Positions 32,518 to 42,447 of a stretch of DNA of 64,000 bases are shown here, piece after piece. How positions within the stretch are numbered: the stretch's first letter is position 1; every line of letters starts with the position of its first letter. Source of the DNA: Caecibacter massiliensis (GTDB lineage: Bacteria > Bacillota > Negativicutes > Veillonellales > Megasphaeraceae); assembly GCA_900095875.1 (NCBI GenBank), contig LT608311.1, positions 2,264,774 to 2,328,773 on the forward strand, in the 5' to 3' direction. The notes below the pieces were generated by a model that was not told the origin of the DNA, ran no database searches, and saw nothing but the letters and a program-made list of their open reading frames with translations. Made by a program: the position numbers and the translations under genes.

Positions 32518-35500
32518 GTGATATCTAAGTTTTTTATAGACAGGCCTATTTTTGCCATCGTCATTTCGCTGGTCATCTCCATTCTGGGGCTGTTGTCTCT
32601 GCTGACATTGCCGATAGCAAAATATCCAAAAGTAACGCCGCCGCAGATCAGTGTATCGGCGACATATGTCGGGGCCAACTCGGAAGTCATCGGGACGACC
32701 GTAGCCAGCGTCATCGAACGTCAGATGACCGGTGTTGACGGGCTTGATTATATTTCCAGCTCCAGTAACGATGATGGCCGGTATTCCATGACGGCCCAGT
32801 TTAAAACGGGCACGAATGATGATATGGACATGGTCAATACCCAGAACCGTATCAGTCAGATTCAGTCCACCCTGCCGTCGGAAGTAACGCAGACGGGGGT
32901 AACTGTACAGAAGTCAACGAGTTCGACCGCTATGGTTTTTGCGCTCGTATCTCCTAGTGGCACGTATGATGCAACGTTTTTGAAAAACTATGCGACCCAG
33001 TACTTCATGGATGAATTAAAATCCGTGTCTGGTGTCGGTAACGTACAGGAATTCGGATCGGACTATGCCATGCGTATCTGGCTCAATCCGATGAAAATGA
33101 GCATTTTAAAAGTAACGCCGACCGAAGTCATGGCGGCGATTAAATCGCAGAATACGCAGGCTGCTGTCGGTACAGTAGGGTCACAGCCTACGCCAGATAG
33201 CCAGACGTATCAGTACAGTATGCGTACAGACGGCCGCCTTCAGACAGCGGAACAGTTTAAGAATATTATTGTCCGCACTAACAGTGACGGATCTATGATC
33301 CGCATAGGCGACATTGCCAGTGTCAATCTTGGCAATAAAGATTATAATGTCACCAGCTCTTATAATGGCCAGAATTCGGCAGGGTTCATGGTCAGCCTGA
33401 CATCCGATGCCAACGCCATGCAGACTGTCGATGGTGTACGAAAAGTATTGGAAAAGGCAAAGCAGTCTTTCCCGAATGACATGGATTACAGTGTAGTCTA
33501 TGATAGTACACAGTTTGTACGGGCCTCTATTAAAGAAGTTATTGAAACGTTCGTGGAAGCGCTGCTTCTCGTTGCGTTCATCGTATATCTGTTCCTTCAG
33601 AGCGGCCGCTCGACGCTCATTCCGCTCATTGCCGTGCCGGTATCTCTGCTGGGGACCTTTGCCAGCTTCAAAGTGCTCGATTTCTCCATCAACACACTGA
33701 CCCTGTTTGCCATGGTCCTGGCTATCGGCCTGCTCGTCGATGATGCCATCGTCGTCATCGAAGCCGTCGAATACGAAATCAAGTATAATGCCAAGGGGCC
33801 GCGGGAGGCGACGATCATCGCCATGCGCAATGTACAGAACCCGGTTATCGGCGTTGCCTGTGTACTGGCATCGGTATTCATACCGGTCGGTTTCCTGAGC
33901 GGCATGAGTGGTATTTTGTACCGGCAGTTCGCCTTTACCATCGCCATTTCCGTCGCCATTTCGGCCTTCGTCGCCCTGACGCTGACGCCGGCCATGTGCG
34001 CTTCTATCCTGAATATACACAAGCCCAATGACAACCCGAAGGGCATTTATAAGTTCTTCCAGAAATTCAACCTGGCCTTTGACCGCCTCATCGACTGGTA
34101 TGGCATCCGCCTGGCTCATCTCCAGCTCCATCTGAAATGGGTCGTGGCGTTCCTTCTTCTCCTTTGCTGCCTGACTGGGGTTGTTTTCAGGGTTATGCCT
34201 ACGGGATTTGTTCCTTCTGAAGATAATGGGTTCGTCATGGTTAACGCCACACTCCCGGAAGGGACATCGCAGGTAGAAACCAAGAAATTGACGACAAAGA
34301 TGACACAATGGCTTCAAAGTCAGCCGGCTGTCAAGGGCGTCATGAACGTTACCGGTTTCAGTATCCTGGCTGGTGGTGCCAAACCGAATGGTATGACTAT
34401 TTTCCTGGGTATGGATGACTGGTCGCAGCGTAAGACGAAAGATTTGTCTGTCGATGCGCTGGTAGGTAAAACGATGATGTTTGGCAACCAGATTCCTCAG
34501 GCACAGGTCATGGCCTTGAATCCGCCTCCTATTGATGGCATGGGTACATCGTCCGGCTTCAGCATTGTCATTGAAGACCGTGGTGGTCATGGCACATCGG
34601 ATTTGAATGCGACGACGCAGAAATTTATCGCCGCTGCCCGTCAGCGTCCGGAAATCGGTTCTGTCTATACGGCCTTTGCTGCCGATACTCCGGGCTATCA
34701 GCTGGATATTGACCGCGACAAGGTAGCACGGGAAGGAGTATCGCTGAGTGATTTGTATACGACGCTGCAATCCTTCTATGGTTCCTATCAGGTCAATGAT
34801 TTCACCATTTTTGGCCGTAACTTTAAAGTCGTCATTCAGGCGGCGCCGGAGTTCCGCCAGTCTATTGATGCCAATAAACATCTCTATGTCAAGAACAGCA
34901 GTGGAGAGCTCATACCGGTATCTAATTTTGTCCGGCCCAAGCCTATCGGTTCTGCTTCTATTATCAACCGCTTCAATGATTATCCTTCCATTACTGTTCA
35001 GGGGGCACCGGCCAATGGCTACAGTTCTGGTGATGCCCTGAATGCATTGAAAGAAATCGCCCAGGATACGCTCGGTGAAGGTTATGCCTACGAATGGAGC
35101 GGCATGAGCCGTGAAGAAATCGAAGCAGGAAATAAGACCGTTTATGTATTCAGTCTGGCTATCCTCTTCGTATTCCTGGTACTGGCTGCCTTGTACGAAA
35201 GCTGGAAGGTACCTTTTGCTGTATTGTTCAGTGTGCCGGCCGGCCTGTTCGGGGCTTCTGCATTTGCCTATCTGCTCAATCAGCAGAATAATATTTACTT
35301 CCAGATCGGGATTCTGGCCGTTATCGGCCTGGCTGCCAAGAACGCCATCCTGATCATCGAATACGCGAAAGTCCGTGTCGATGAACGGGGTATGGATCCC
35401 GCATCGGCAGCGATTGAAGCGGCCAAGATCCGTCTCCGCCCGATTATCATGACATCCCTGGCCTTCGTCGTAGGTTCTATCCCCCTGGCCATTGCCACTG

Positions 35501-35670
35501 GGGCGGGCGCTGCGTCGCGAGTCAACATGGGCGTGACTGTCGTCTTCGGTACGTCCGTTGCAACTATCTTCGGTGTATTCCTCATCCCGATGCTGTTCAT
35601 CATCGTCGAAAACATTGGGCATCGTTCGAAAAAGAAGAATCAGGGTGTACAGCGGATACAGGATGTATGA
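32518..35670 (+). CDS. RND multidrug efflux permease (AcrB/MexB-like, HAE1)
   Basis: A proton-driven trimeric drug exporter of the inner membrane, 1050 aa with 12 spans and two large periplasmic loops. The N-terminus (FFIDRPIFAIVISLVISI) is diagnostic for HAE1 pumps. The proton-relay pair Asp-Asp is in LLVDDAIVVIE (about residues 407-408) and the matching Lys in GLAAKNAILIIEY (about 940). The start is GTG at 32518, preceded by AGGAGG (32505-32510). No tolC-type outer-membrane gene follows; a terminator closes the unit. Expression may be raised because the upstream tetR gene is broken. Confidence 0.94.
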   Translation: MISKFFIDRPIFAIVISLVISILGLLSLLTLPIAKYPKVTPPQISVSATYVGANSEVIGTTVASVIERQMTGVDGLDYISSSSNDDGRYSMTAQFKTGTNDDMDMVNTQNRISQIQSTLPSEVTQTGVTVQKSTSSTAMVFALVSPSGTYDATFLKNYATQYFMDELKSVSGVGNVQEFGSDYAMRIWLNPMKMSILKVTPTEVMAAIKSQNTQAAVGTVGSQPTPDSQTYQYSMRTDGRLQTAEQFKNIIVRTNSDGSMIRIGDIASVNLGNKDYNVTSSYNGQNSAGFMVSLTSDANAMQTVDGVRKVLEKAKQSFPNDMDYSVVYDSTQFVRASIKEVIETFVEALLLVAFIVYLFLQSGRSTLIPLIAVPVSLLGTFASFKVLDFSINTLTLFAMVLAIGLLVDDAIVVIEAVEYEIKYNAKGPREATIIAMRNVQNPVIGVACVLASVFIPVGFLSGMSGILYRQFAFTIAISVAISAFVALTLTPAMCASILNIHKPNDNPKGIYKFFQKFNLAFDRLIDWYGIRLAHLQLHLKWVVAFLLLLCCLTGVVFRVMPTGFVPSEDNGFVMVNATLPEGTSQVETKKLTTKMTQWLQSQPAVKGVMNVTGFSILAGGAKPNGMTIFLGMDDWSQRKTKDLSVDALVGKTMMFGNQIPQAQVMALNPPPIDGMGTSSGFSIVIEDRGGHGTSDLNATTQKFIAAARQRPEIGSVYTAFAADTPGYQLDIDRDKVAREGVSLSDLYTTLQSFYGSYQVNDFTIFGRNFKVVIQAAPEFRQSIDANKHLYVKNSSGELIPVSNFVRPKPIGSASIINRFNDYPSITVQGAPANGYSSGDALNALKEIAQDTLGEGYAYEWSGMSREEIEAGNKTVYVFSLAILFVFLVLAALYESWKVPFAVLFSVPAGLFGASAFAYLLNQQNNIYFQIGILAVIGLAAKNAILIIEYAKVRVDERGMDPASAAIEAAKIRLRPIIMTSLAFVVGSIPLAIATGAGAASRVNMGVTVVFGTSVATIFGVFLIPMLFIIVENIGHRSKKKNQGVQRIQDV

Positions 35671-35698
35671 TTCCGTGAAGGTTCACTGACACCATGTA

Positions 35699-35736
35699 AA
35701 AAAGGAGCTGTCCCATGAAGACAGCTCCTTTTTAAG
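35699..35736 (+). terminator. Terminator after the RND pump
   Basis: AAAAAGGAGCTGTC pairs with GACAGCTCCTTTTT around a 7-nt loop and ends in a T run. Confidence 0.9.
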
Positions 35737-35809
35737 TTTTAAGTTTATAGTTTGCAGATGTTGCCTGAACATTTAAAAATTCTAAAAACTACAGACTGCT
35801 ATAAAATAT

Positions 35810-35863
35810 AAAGAGCAAGGGACTGTCTCATGAAGGCTTATGTCATCATGAGGCAGTCCCTTG
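35810..35863 (-). terminator. Terminator after nadE
   Basis: 18-bp arms (35816-35833 with 35846-35863) pair perfectly but for one G-U. T-rich sequence follows on the minus strand, and TTTTAT also follows on the plus strand, so it may serve both sides. Its stem (GGGACTGTCTCATGA) resembles that of the neighbouring plus-strand terminator. Confidence 0.85.
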
Positions 35864-35879
35864 TTTTATACCGGTTTAG

Positions 35880-37778
35880 TTACTGGTTCAGCAACGTTTG
35901 TTTCAGTTCTTCATATCGTGTCGTGTAATACGGTTTCAGCTGGGCTTCCCGCAGGTCGTAGCCAAAGGAGCGTCGGCTGATGGAAAGGACAGGCGGGCTC
36001 TGGATCCGTTTTGCCACGGCAAAGCCCGACAGGAGGCGCCACCACCGTTCCAGGTCGTCGATAAAGGCTTTGGCCGTAGGGAAGACATCCCGGACGTTGA
36101 CGGAGCAGCCAATCTGCTTTTCCAGTGTCCCTTCGGCATACCAGGTGAGGATGGTTTCCGGTGTGACCCGCTGCCACCGTTCGACCATGGCGCGGAACAG
36201 GTAATCGTGATAGGGATAGACGATGGGGTCCCCCTGGCCTTTGGTGATGTCCTGGCTGGCCGATAATTCCGCACTGGGAACGATATCGATACTGCCCTGG
36301 GGAACGACTTCCCGCTGGAATACGACATCATTCAGATACCGGGCGAGTGCATAAACCTGATGTTTCCATAAATCGGCTGTTGCGGCCAGGAAACCGGCAT
36401 GGTCGCCATAGAGTGTCGCATAGCCGACAGATGATTCGGCTTTATTGGCGTTGCACGTAAAGACACCGCCGAAAGCCGCCGCTGCCGCCGCCAGGATACG
36501 GCTGGAACGGTCCCGGGCCTGGATATTTTCTTCGATGAAACTGGTGAGTGCCAGATGGCCTTTTTCTTCGCCATTCTGCAGGAGTGGTGCTTCCCGGAAT
36601 TGTTTCCGCGTCAGTTCCAGACTGTCCTGGACGGGTATGACTGTGTAGTAGCAGCCGATATGATCTGCCAGCTGCTGTGCCAGGTCTTTGGTCATAGACG
36701 AGTTGTAGACACTGGGCATGTTGACGAGGAGAATATTTTCTTTGGGGAGAATGGAAGCGTATAAGGCGGCATTGACTGCCGAATCGATGCCACCGGAGAC
36801 GCCGAGTACGACCTTGCTGAGGCCGGCATTTTCCATGAAAGACCGGATGCCGTACTGAAGGCTGTGACAGATGTCGGCCACTTCTTCTTCCTGAGGGTTC
36901 TGCTTCTGCGGGCTGACGAACGTATGAGACGTTTCGTCGAAATCGAGAATTGCCAGTTCTTCATGAAAGAGGGGGCATTCATAATGGAGGGATCCGTCTT
37001 TGCCATAGGCCCCGCTGGCCCCGTCGAAGGTATAGATATTTTTGCCGTTATTCTGGATGCCCGTGCAATTGACATACAGGGCCGGTACGTTGAACTGGCC
37101 GATGGATTTGCCGAACAGACGGTGACGGCGCTGGGTCTTGCCGAGGGTAAAAGGAGAATTAGAAATATTGATGAATACATCCAGAGGATAGTTGTCGTGG
37201 AGATACTGCATGGGTTTGAAGGGGTAGTTATCATCCCAGCTGTCTTCACAGATGAGCGGACCGACCCGGAGCGTCTGACCGCCGGAGAAGGTCAGGGTAA
37301 TCGGTGAAATCAAATCTTCCGGGAAGAGGTGCCGTTCCTGGGACACCTGCAGTAGTGAGGTAAAATACCGGGTGTCGCTGAACTCGCGGTAATTAGGCAT
37401 CAGTGTCTTGATGTAGTAAGGATAAGGGGACCGTTCCGGACCGATGAATTGGCCATTCTGCGCCACAAACAATGCGTTATATTTACGCTGCCGTCCATCG
37501 GGATTGAGACGGGTTTCATCGCAGGCGACATTGCCGAAGAAAATGGTGATCCTATCGGACAGGGCACGGATCCGTTCCCCGAAGCGGACACATTCCCGGA
37601 TATAATCCGGCTGGTCCCAAATATCTCCGATGAGATATCCCGGAATCGACAATTCCGGAAATACGATGATGTGGCAGTGCTGCTCTTTTGCCTGGGATAT
37701 GCAGCGTTCCATAGACTGTACGTTCCGTCGCGGGTCACCGGGATGGACGTTCAGCTGGGCGAGTGCTATTTTCAGCAT
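35880..37778 (-). CDS. nadE: Glutamine-dependent NAD+ synthase
   Basis: Makes NAD+ from deamido-NAD+, ATP and glutamine. Residues about 1-275 form a nitrilase-type glutaminase with Glu in FPELSIPGYLIGD, Lys in YYIKTLMPNYREF and nucleophile Cys in LICEDSWDD. Residues about 300-632 are the synthetase with P-loop VLGVSGGIDSAVNAALY and AESSVGYATLYGDHAG. The start at 37778 follows GGAGGT and gives the clean MLKIALAQLN N-terminus; an earlier in-frame ATG at 37814 has no ribosome site. The 632-aa length is normal for the two-domain form. It is transcribed alone. Confidence 0.95.
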   Translation of the reverse strand: MLKIALAQLNVHPGDPRRNVQSMERCISQAKEQHCHIIVFPELSIPGYLIGDIWDQPDYIRECVRFGERIRALSDRITIFFGNVACDETRLNPDGRQRKYNALFVAQNGQFIGPERSPYPYYIKTLMPNYREFSDTRYFTSLLQVSQERHLFPEDLISPITLTFSGGQTLRVGPLICEDSWDDNYPFKPMQYLHDNYPLDVFINISNSPFTLGKTQRRHRLFGKSIGQFNVPALYVNCTGIQNNGKNIYTFDGASGAYGKDGSLHYECPLFHEELAILDFDETSHTFVSPQKQNPQEEEVADICHSLQYGIRSFMENAGLSKVVLGVSGGIDSAVNAALYASILPKENILLVNMPSVYNSSMTKDLAQQLADHIGCYYTVIPVQDSLELTRKQFREAPLLQNGEEKGHLALTSFIEENIQARDRSSRILAAAAAAFGGVFTCNANKAESSVGYATLYGDHAGFLAATADLWKHQVYALARYLNDVVFQREVVPQGSIDIVPSAELSASQDITKGQGDPIVYPYHDYLFRAMVERWQRVTPETILTWYAEGTLEKQIGCSVNVRDVFPTAKAFIDDLERWWRLLSGFAVAKRIQSPPVLSISRRSFGYDLREAQLKPYYTTRYEELKQTLLNQ

Positions 37779-37863
37779 GAGATAAACCTCCCTGGTACAT
37801 GGGTTAGATTTCAATTACCTATTATAGTACCATATTTTACCGGTAAATGCATCTCATGCATAT

Positions 37864-37894
37864 ACAAAAAAAGAGCCGCTCTATGAGGGCTCTT
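37864..37894 (-). terminator. Terminator after the flippase
   Basis: A 7-bp stem AAGAGCC/GGCTCTT (37871-37894) is followed on the minus strand by seven T residues. It lies 23 nt past the flippase stop. Confidence 0.75.
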
Positions 37895-37916
37895 GGATGG
37901 TACAGGTCATGAGAAA

Positions 37917-39464
37917 TCAGAAGAAACGGCCAAAAAACGGCAGCCGCTGGGCGTCGGCACGGGTGACGCCGCCCGATACGGCCATGAGGCCGATGTAGAT
38001 GGCAGATCCGACGACGGTCGTGGCCGCAAGGCTGAGGAACAGACCGATATGCCCGATGGCACCGTAGAGAAAATACATGGCAACGCCCATGATAGCGGCG
38101 CAGACGACGTTGCGCACGACTGTTTTCACATCGATGATATAACCGGTCTTGCGATAGATGAAGACCAGATTCAGGGCAGCGGCTACGCCGATATCGGCGA
38201 CGGTAGCGTAAGAAGCACCGGTGATGCCCAGAGCCGGAATGGCAACCAGGAACCAGTTGCAGGCCACTTTGACCAGGCAGGCGACTCCCATATTGATAAC
38301 CGGGATTTTTGGCTTTTTGAGGCCCTGCAGGATGGCCGTCGTAATCTGATGAAGCCCCAGAAAACAAATGGCGATGGCAACGGCCCGGGTAGCGTCGGTC
38401 GCGGCCGGAGCATTGTAGATAAAGGTAACGACCGGTTCGGCCAGCACGTAGAGCATGACCGAAAAGGGGATGGTGACCAGGAGGGCGATGCGCATGGCGC
38501 CAGACGTTTTATTGTAAATTTCCTTCGTATCGCCGAGAGTGAAGCTGTGGCTGATGGCCGGTACGAGACTCATGGCCATGGCCGCCGTGAGAATCGTAGC
38601 CAGATTGATGAGCGGTACGGACATGCCCGTGAGGTACCCGAATAATTCCGTTGCCTGATGGGTCGGGTATCCGGCTACTTCCAGACGGCGCGGTACGATT
38701 AAAAGGTCCAGGTTGGAGACGACCGGGAGCATGATGCTGGCCAGGGAAATGGGAACGGCCAGGACGATGAGCCGCTTCAGGATGTGGCGGATGCTTTCTT
38801 TGGGAAAGACGGGGCCGTCTGTTGGCAGATGGCGCTTCAGTTTATGATAGTAGTAGATAAGCACCAGCCAGGCAGCTACCCCGCCGGCACCGGCACCGAG
38901 ACTGGCACCGCCGGCGGCATAATCGAGCCCGTAGGGAAGCAGCAGTGCGGCAAAACCGAGCATGACTACGACGCGGACGAGCTGTTCGACAATCTGCGAT
39001 AATGCCGTCGGCGTCATCTGCTGCCAGCCCTGGAGATATCCGCGGTAGCCGGCAATGATGGTCGTAAAGAAGATGGCCGGAGCCAGGGCGATGAGTGAAT
39101 AATAGGCACGGCTTTCACGGATGATGTGATAATCGATGAGGAACCGCGAGCCGAAGAAGACGAGGACGCTGAGAAACAGAGCCGTCGAACAGAGCATAGT
39201 CAGGGAAACGCGGAAGATGCGCTGGGCGCCGTTATAGTCCTCACGGGCCGCTTTTTCGGCGGTGATGATGGAAATGGCGATGGGGATGCCGGCACTGGAT
39301 ATTTCCAGTGCGAGCAGATAAATAGGGAATGCCATCTGGTAAATACCGATACCTTCGCCCCCAAGGATACGGGAAAGGATGATCCAGTTGATACTGCCGA
39401 TCGCCTTGACGACAAAACCGGAAAGGGTCAGGATCAGCGTACCTGATACGAATTTATTGGCCAT
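37917..39464 (-). CDS. MOP-superfamily polysaccharide/lipid II-type flippase (SpoVB/MurJ-like)
   Basis: A 515-aa inner-membrane protein with about 14 spans, of the oligosaccharidyl-lipid flippase group that includes SpoVB, YtgP and Wzx. The N-terminal SGTLILTLSGFVVKAIGSIN and IYQMAFPIYLLALEISSAGI are typical of the SpoVB branch, which exports lipid-linked peptidoglycan precursors. Which glycan it handles cannot be told. No sporulation gene is in the window, so a general cell-wall role is as likely as a spore role. It is divergent from trkA, with 154 bp between. Confidence 0.85.
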   Translation of the reverse strand: MANKFVSGTLILTLSGFVVKAIGSINWIILSRILGGEGIGIYQMAFPIYLLALEISSAGIPIAISIITAEKAAREDYNGAQRIFRVSLTMLCSTALFLSVLVFFGSRFLIDYHIIRESRAYYSLIALAPAIFFTTIIAGYRGYLQGWQQMTPTALSQIVEQLVRVVVMLGFAALLLPYGLDYAAGGASLGAGAGGVAAWLVLIYYYHKLKRHLPTDGPVFPKESIRHILKRLIVLAVPISLASIMLPVVSNLDLLIVPRRLEVAGYPTHQATELFGYLTGMSVPLINLATILTAAMAMSLVPAISHSFTLGDTKEIYNKTSGAMRIALLVTIPFSVMLYVLAEPVVTFIYNAPAATDATRAVAIAICFLGLHQITTAILQGLKKPKIPVINMGVACLVKVACNWFLVAIPALGITGASYATVADIGVAAALNLVFIYRKTGYIIDVKTVVRNVVCAAIMGVAMYFLYGAIGHIGLFLSLAATTVVGSAIYIGLMAVSGGVTRADAQRLPFFGRFF

Positions 39465-39582
39465 TATGAAACCTCTTTTTGCAGGAAATGATGGAAAAAA
39501 TCTATAACAAACAACTCATTTTATCATATTGTCAGAGAAAAAGATAGAGAAAGGGGGAAAGCTGTCTTTATTCAGCGAGGTA

Positions 39583-39591
39583 TGCTATACT
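39583..39591 (+). promoter_or_regulatory. Extended -10 promoter of the trk operon
   Basis: TG-c-TATACT at 39583-39591, 28 nt before the TTG start of trkA; the -35 region (TGTCTT at about 39563) is weak. Confidence 0.5.
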
Positions 39592-39618
39592 ATACAGATA
39601 TCAAGGGAGGGACATATC

Positions 39619-40965
39619 TTGCGTATTGTAATAATCGGAGCCGGTAAGCTGGGGTACAGTATTGCCGAGCTGTTATCTAATGAACAATATGACGTCGTCG
39701 TCGTCGATCAGAATGAAGAACGGCTGGAAGCCGTCAAAAACAATCTCGACGTGCTGACGATCCTGGCCAATGGCGCCAGCCCTATTACCATGAACGATCC
39801 GGATATCCGCAATTCGGACATTCTCGTCGCCGTAACGGCCATCGATGAAGTCAACATGGTTTCCTGTATTCTCGCAAAAAAACACGGCATACGCTATACG
39901 GCCGCCCGCATCCGTGATATGCAGTTCATGTCGGAAGCCCAGGATTATCTGAAAGAAAATTTTGATATCGATCTCATGCTGAACCCGGAATTGATTACGG
40001 CCCGTGAAATCGACCGCATCCTCATGATGCCGGCCGCTCTCGATGTCGAAGACTTTGCCAATGGCAAGGTCCGGCTCTTTGAAACGAAGGTGCGCCGTCA
40101 TTCCCACCTGGCCAATGTGCCCCTGAAAGATCTGCAGATGCCCAAGTCCATCCTGGCGGGGATGATATTCCGCGATCACCGCATGATTATCCCTCATGGC
40201 GATGACTGCCTCCTGCCTCACGACAATGCCTATTTTATCGGGGACCCCAAGGCCATTGAAAAATTCAGTGAAAATTTCATTCCCAGCGGCACGAAGAAAG
40301 TCGAACGGGCTATGATCATCGGTGCCGGACGGACGGGCCGTTTCCTGGCTCCCATGATGGATAAACAGGGTGTCCGGGTCAAGGTCATCGAACAGGACCG
40401 GGAACGGTGCCGCATGGTGGCAGATAAGCTGGACGAAGGCATTGCCATCTGCGGGGATGGCACGGATATCGACCTGCTCGTCCAGGAGGGCGTTGCCGAT
40501 GCCGATGTGGTCATCTGTGTGACTGACGACGACAAGCTGAATCTCATGCTGGCCCTCATTGCCAAGCATTTTGGCGCCAAAAAGACCATCGTCCGTGTGG
40601 CCCGCATCGAATATGTCGATCTCATGCAGAAAGTCGGCGTCGATATCGTCCTTTCGGCGCGGCTCCTGTCCGCCAGCGAAGTGCTGGCCTTTGCCCGCCG
40701 CGGTGGCGTCGTTTCCGTTTCTCTTCTGGAAGGAGCCAAGGCGGAAGCTGTAGAAGTCATCGTCCAGGAAGGGGCTCCTGTCGCCGGTAAGCGCTTGATG
40801 GATGTGCAGCTGCCCCGGGAATGCCTGGTCTGTGCCTACGTCCGCGACGGACAGGCCCATATACCGAATGGCAGTTCTATACTGCAGGCGGGAGACCGGA
40901 CGATTTTGTTCATCCAGACAGAACATTCGAAAAAAGTCATGAAATATTTTAAAGGCAGGGACTGA
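39619..40965 (+). CDS. trkA: Trk potassium uptake regulatory protein TrkA
   Basis: A cytoplasmic NAD(H)-binding gating subunit of Trk/Ktr potassium channels. It has two tandem RCK units: Rossmann motif IVIIGAGKLGYSIAELL at residue 3 with TrkA-C after it, and a second copy starting AMIIGAGRTGRFLAPMM at about residue 233. The 448-aa length is that of full TrkA. The TTG at 39619 is the chosen start because AAGGGAGG (39603-39610) is 8 nt away; a longer reading would overlap the promoter. Its stop is 2 nt before the first trkH, so channel and gate are made together. Confidence 0.93.
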   Translation: MRIVIIGAGKLGYSIAELLSNEQYDVVVVDQNEERLEAVKNNLDVLTILANGASPITMNDPDIRNSDILVAVTAIDEVNMVSCILAKKHGIRYTAARIRDMQFMSEAQDYLKENFDIDLMLNPELITAREIDRILMMPAALDVEDFANGKVRLFETKVRRHSHLANVPLKDLQMPKSILAGMIFRDHRMIIPHGDDCLLPHDNAYFIGDPKAIEKFSENFIPSGTKKVERAMIIGAGRTGRFLAPMMDKQGVRVKVIEQDRERCRMVADKLDEGIAICGDGTDIDLLVQEGVADADVVICVTDDDKLNLMLALIAKHFGAKKTIVRVARIEYVDLMQKVGVDIVLSARLLSASEVLAFARRGGVVSVSLLEGAKAEAVEVIVQEGAPVAGKRLMDVQLPRECLVCAYVRDGQAHIPNGSSILQAGDRTILFIQTEHSKKVMKYFKGRD

Positions 40966-40967
40966 GT

Positions 40968-42416
40968 ATGAATATGCGGCTTTATCTGTTTCTTCTGGGA
41001 CGGATAGCCTTATTGAATGCTGCCGTCCTGGGACTGCCGCTCGGCTGTGCCCTGTATTGGGGAGAAGATACGGTGCTGGCTTTTGCCGGACCCCTGGCGG
41101 TGACGCTCGTGCTGGGACTGCTGCTAAAAACAGCAGGGAAGCAGCATAAAAAACAGCTCGGTGTGGCTGAAGGCGCATGGTATCTGCTGTCCATCTGGTT
41201 CCTGCTGGGGCTGATCGGCATGATGCCGTACGTATGGACAGGAATGCTCACGCCGGCCGATGCGTTTTTTGAAAGCGTTTCCGCCTATACGACGACAGGT
41301 ATTTCCCTTCTGGCGGCTGGACAGGCAGAAGCCCATTCCCTCCTGTTCTGGCACAGTCTCATGGAATGGATGGGCGGCCTGAATTTCATCATCATGCTGG
41401 TCACGGTAGTACCCCAGGTCAGCGGCTGTTTCGGCGTGACCTTGTCGGCTCATCAGAGCATCGCCTTCAGCCCGATGATCAGCCGTATGCGAAATGCGGC
41501 GCTGCAGACCGGTAAAATATATGCCGGGATCACCATCATTTCTGCGCTGCTGTATCTGGCGGCTGGGATGAATGTGTTCGAAGCCATCAACCAGGCTATG
41601 ACCACGGCTTCGACAAGCGGCGGTACGACATCGCTTGATTTCGCCGGCTATGACAATTCGTTCCTGGAAATAGCGGCTATGATATCGATGATCCTGGCCA
41701 GCTGCAACTTTCTCCTCATCTGGAGGGCTCTGTCCCGGCGGGAGTTGCGGTCTATCTTTTCGGATACGGAATTGCGGACGTTCCTGGCCATCGTGGGCGC
41801 CGTCAGTGCGCTCATCGTCTTTCATCTCTGGCGCAGCGGTGTTTACGATTTCTGGCAGAGTCTTCGCTACGGAACCTTTGCCGTCGTTTCCTTTCTGAGC
41901 ACGACCGGCTATGCGTCGGCCCAGTTTTCCCTCTGGCCCGGATTTGACCGCTATGTCTTATTCCTCCTCGTCTTTGCCGGCGGCTGTATCGGTTCGGCTA
42001 CGGGGGGATTGCGCATCATGCGTATCATCGTCCTGTTCCGCATGGCAGTCCGGGAAATGCGCCGCACTCTTCATCCTCAGATGGTCGTCAGCCTGAAGAT
42101 AGACGGTGTTTCTGTTTCCATGAAAATCATCAGCCGGGTCCTGAGCTTTTTCTTCCTGTATATGGGAGTGTTCTTTTTTTCCATGCTGGTCATTTCCCTG
42201 TCGGGCATCCCTCTGTTACAGTCCATGGGAGTAGCGGCCGGATGCCTGTCCAGTGTCGGATCGACAGCCGAGCTCTACGGACTGGCTTCGTATGCATCGC
42301 TCCCGGTGTGGACGAAGTTATATTGTACCTTTGTCATGATTCTGGGACGCATAGAAATCTTTTCTTTCCTCATCGTATTGCAGACCATAGCAGCCCGGTT
42401 TCACAGCAAATGGTAA
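40968..42416 (+). CDS. trkH: TrkH-family potassium channel subunit (first of three)
   Basis: Pore-forming subunit for K+ uptake, 482 aa with four M1-P-M2 units. The four filter loops read AYTTTGISL, STSGGTTSL, STTGYASAQF and SVGSTAELYG, each with the conserved Gly; the fourth is the most altered. It begins 2 nt after trkA, in an operon with two more paralogues. It is less like the other two than they are to each other. Selectivity for K+ over Na+ is expected from the family but not proven. Confidence 0.9.
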   Translation: MNMRLYLFLLGRIALLNAAVLGLPLGCALYWGEDTVLAFAGPLAVTLVLGLLLKTAGKQHKKQLGVAEGAWYLLSIWFLLGLIGMMPYVWTGMLTPADAFFESVSAYTTTGISLLAAGQAEAHSLLFWHSLMEWMGGLNFIIMLVTVVPQVSGCFGVTLSAHQSIAFSPMISRMRNAALQTGKIYAGITIISALLYLAAGMNVFEAINQAMTTASTSGGTTSLDFAGYDNSFLEIAAMISMILASCNFLLIWRALSRRELRSIFSDTELRTFLAIVGAVSALIVFHLWRSGVYDFWQSLRYGTFAVVSFLSTTGYASAQFSLWPGFDRYVLFLLVFAGGCIGSATGGLRIMRIIVLFRMAVREMRRTLHPQMVVSLKIDGVSVSMKIISRVLSFFFLYMGVFFFSMLVISLSGIPLLQSMGVAAGCLSSVGSTAELYGLASYASLPVWTKLYCTFVMILGRIEIFSFLIVLQTIAARFHSKW

Positions 42417-42447
42417 TTTTCCATCTTGAGAGAGAAGTGTGCAAATT

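Noticed and set aside
33181-35622. An 813-codon open frame on the minus strand opposite the RND pump
   Set aside because: It is the mirror of a highly conserved pump gene. Its translation is low-complexity and matches no domain, and there is no ribosome site.
37917-39464. The SpoVB-like flippase as evidence of spore formation
   Set aside because: This flippase branch also occurs in non-spore-formers, and no other sporulation gene is in the window.
39673-41178. A 501-codon minus-strand frame opposite trkA and trkH
   Set aside because: Spans two well-supported plus-strand genes and has no start signals.
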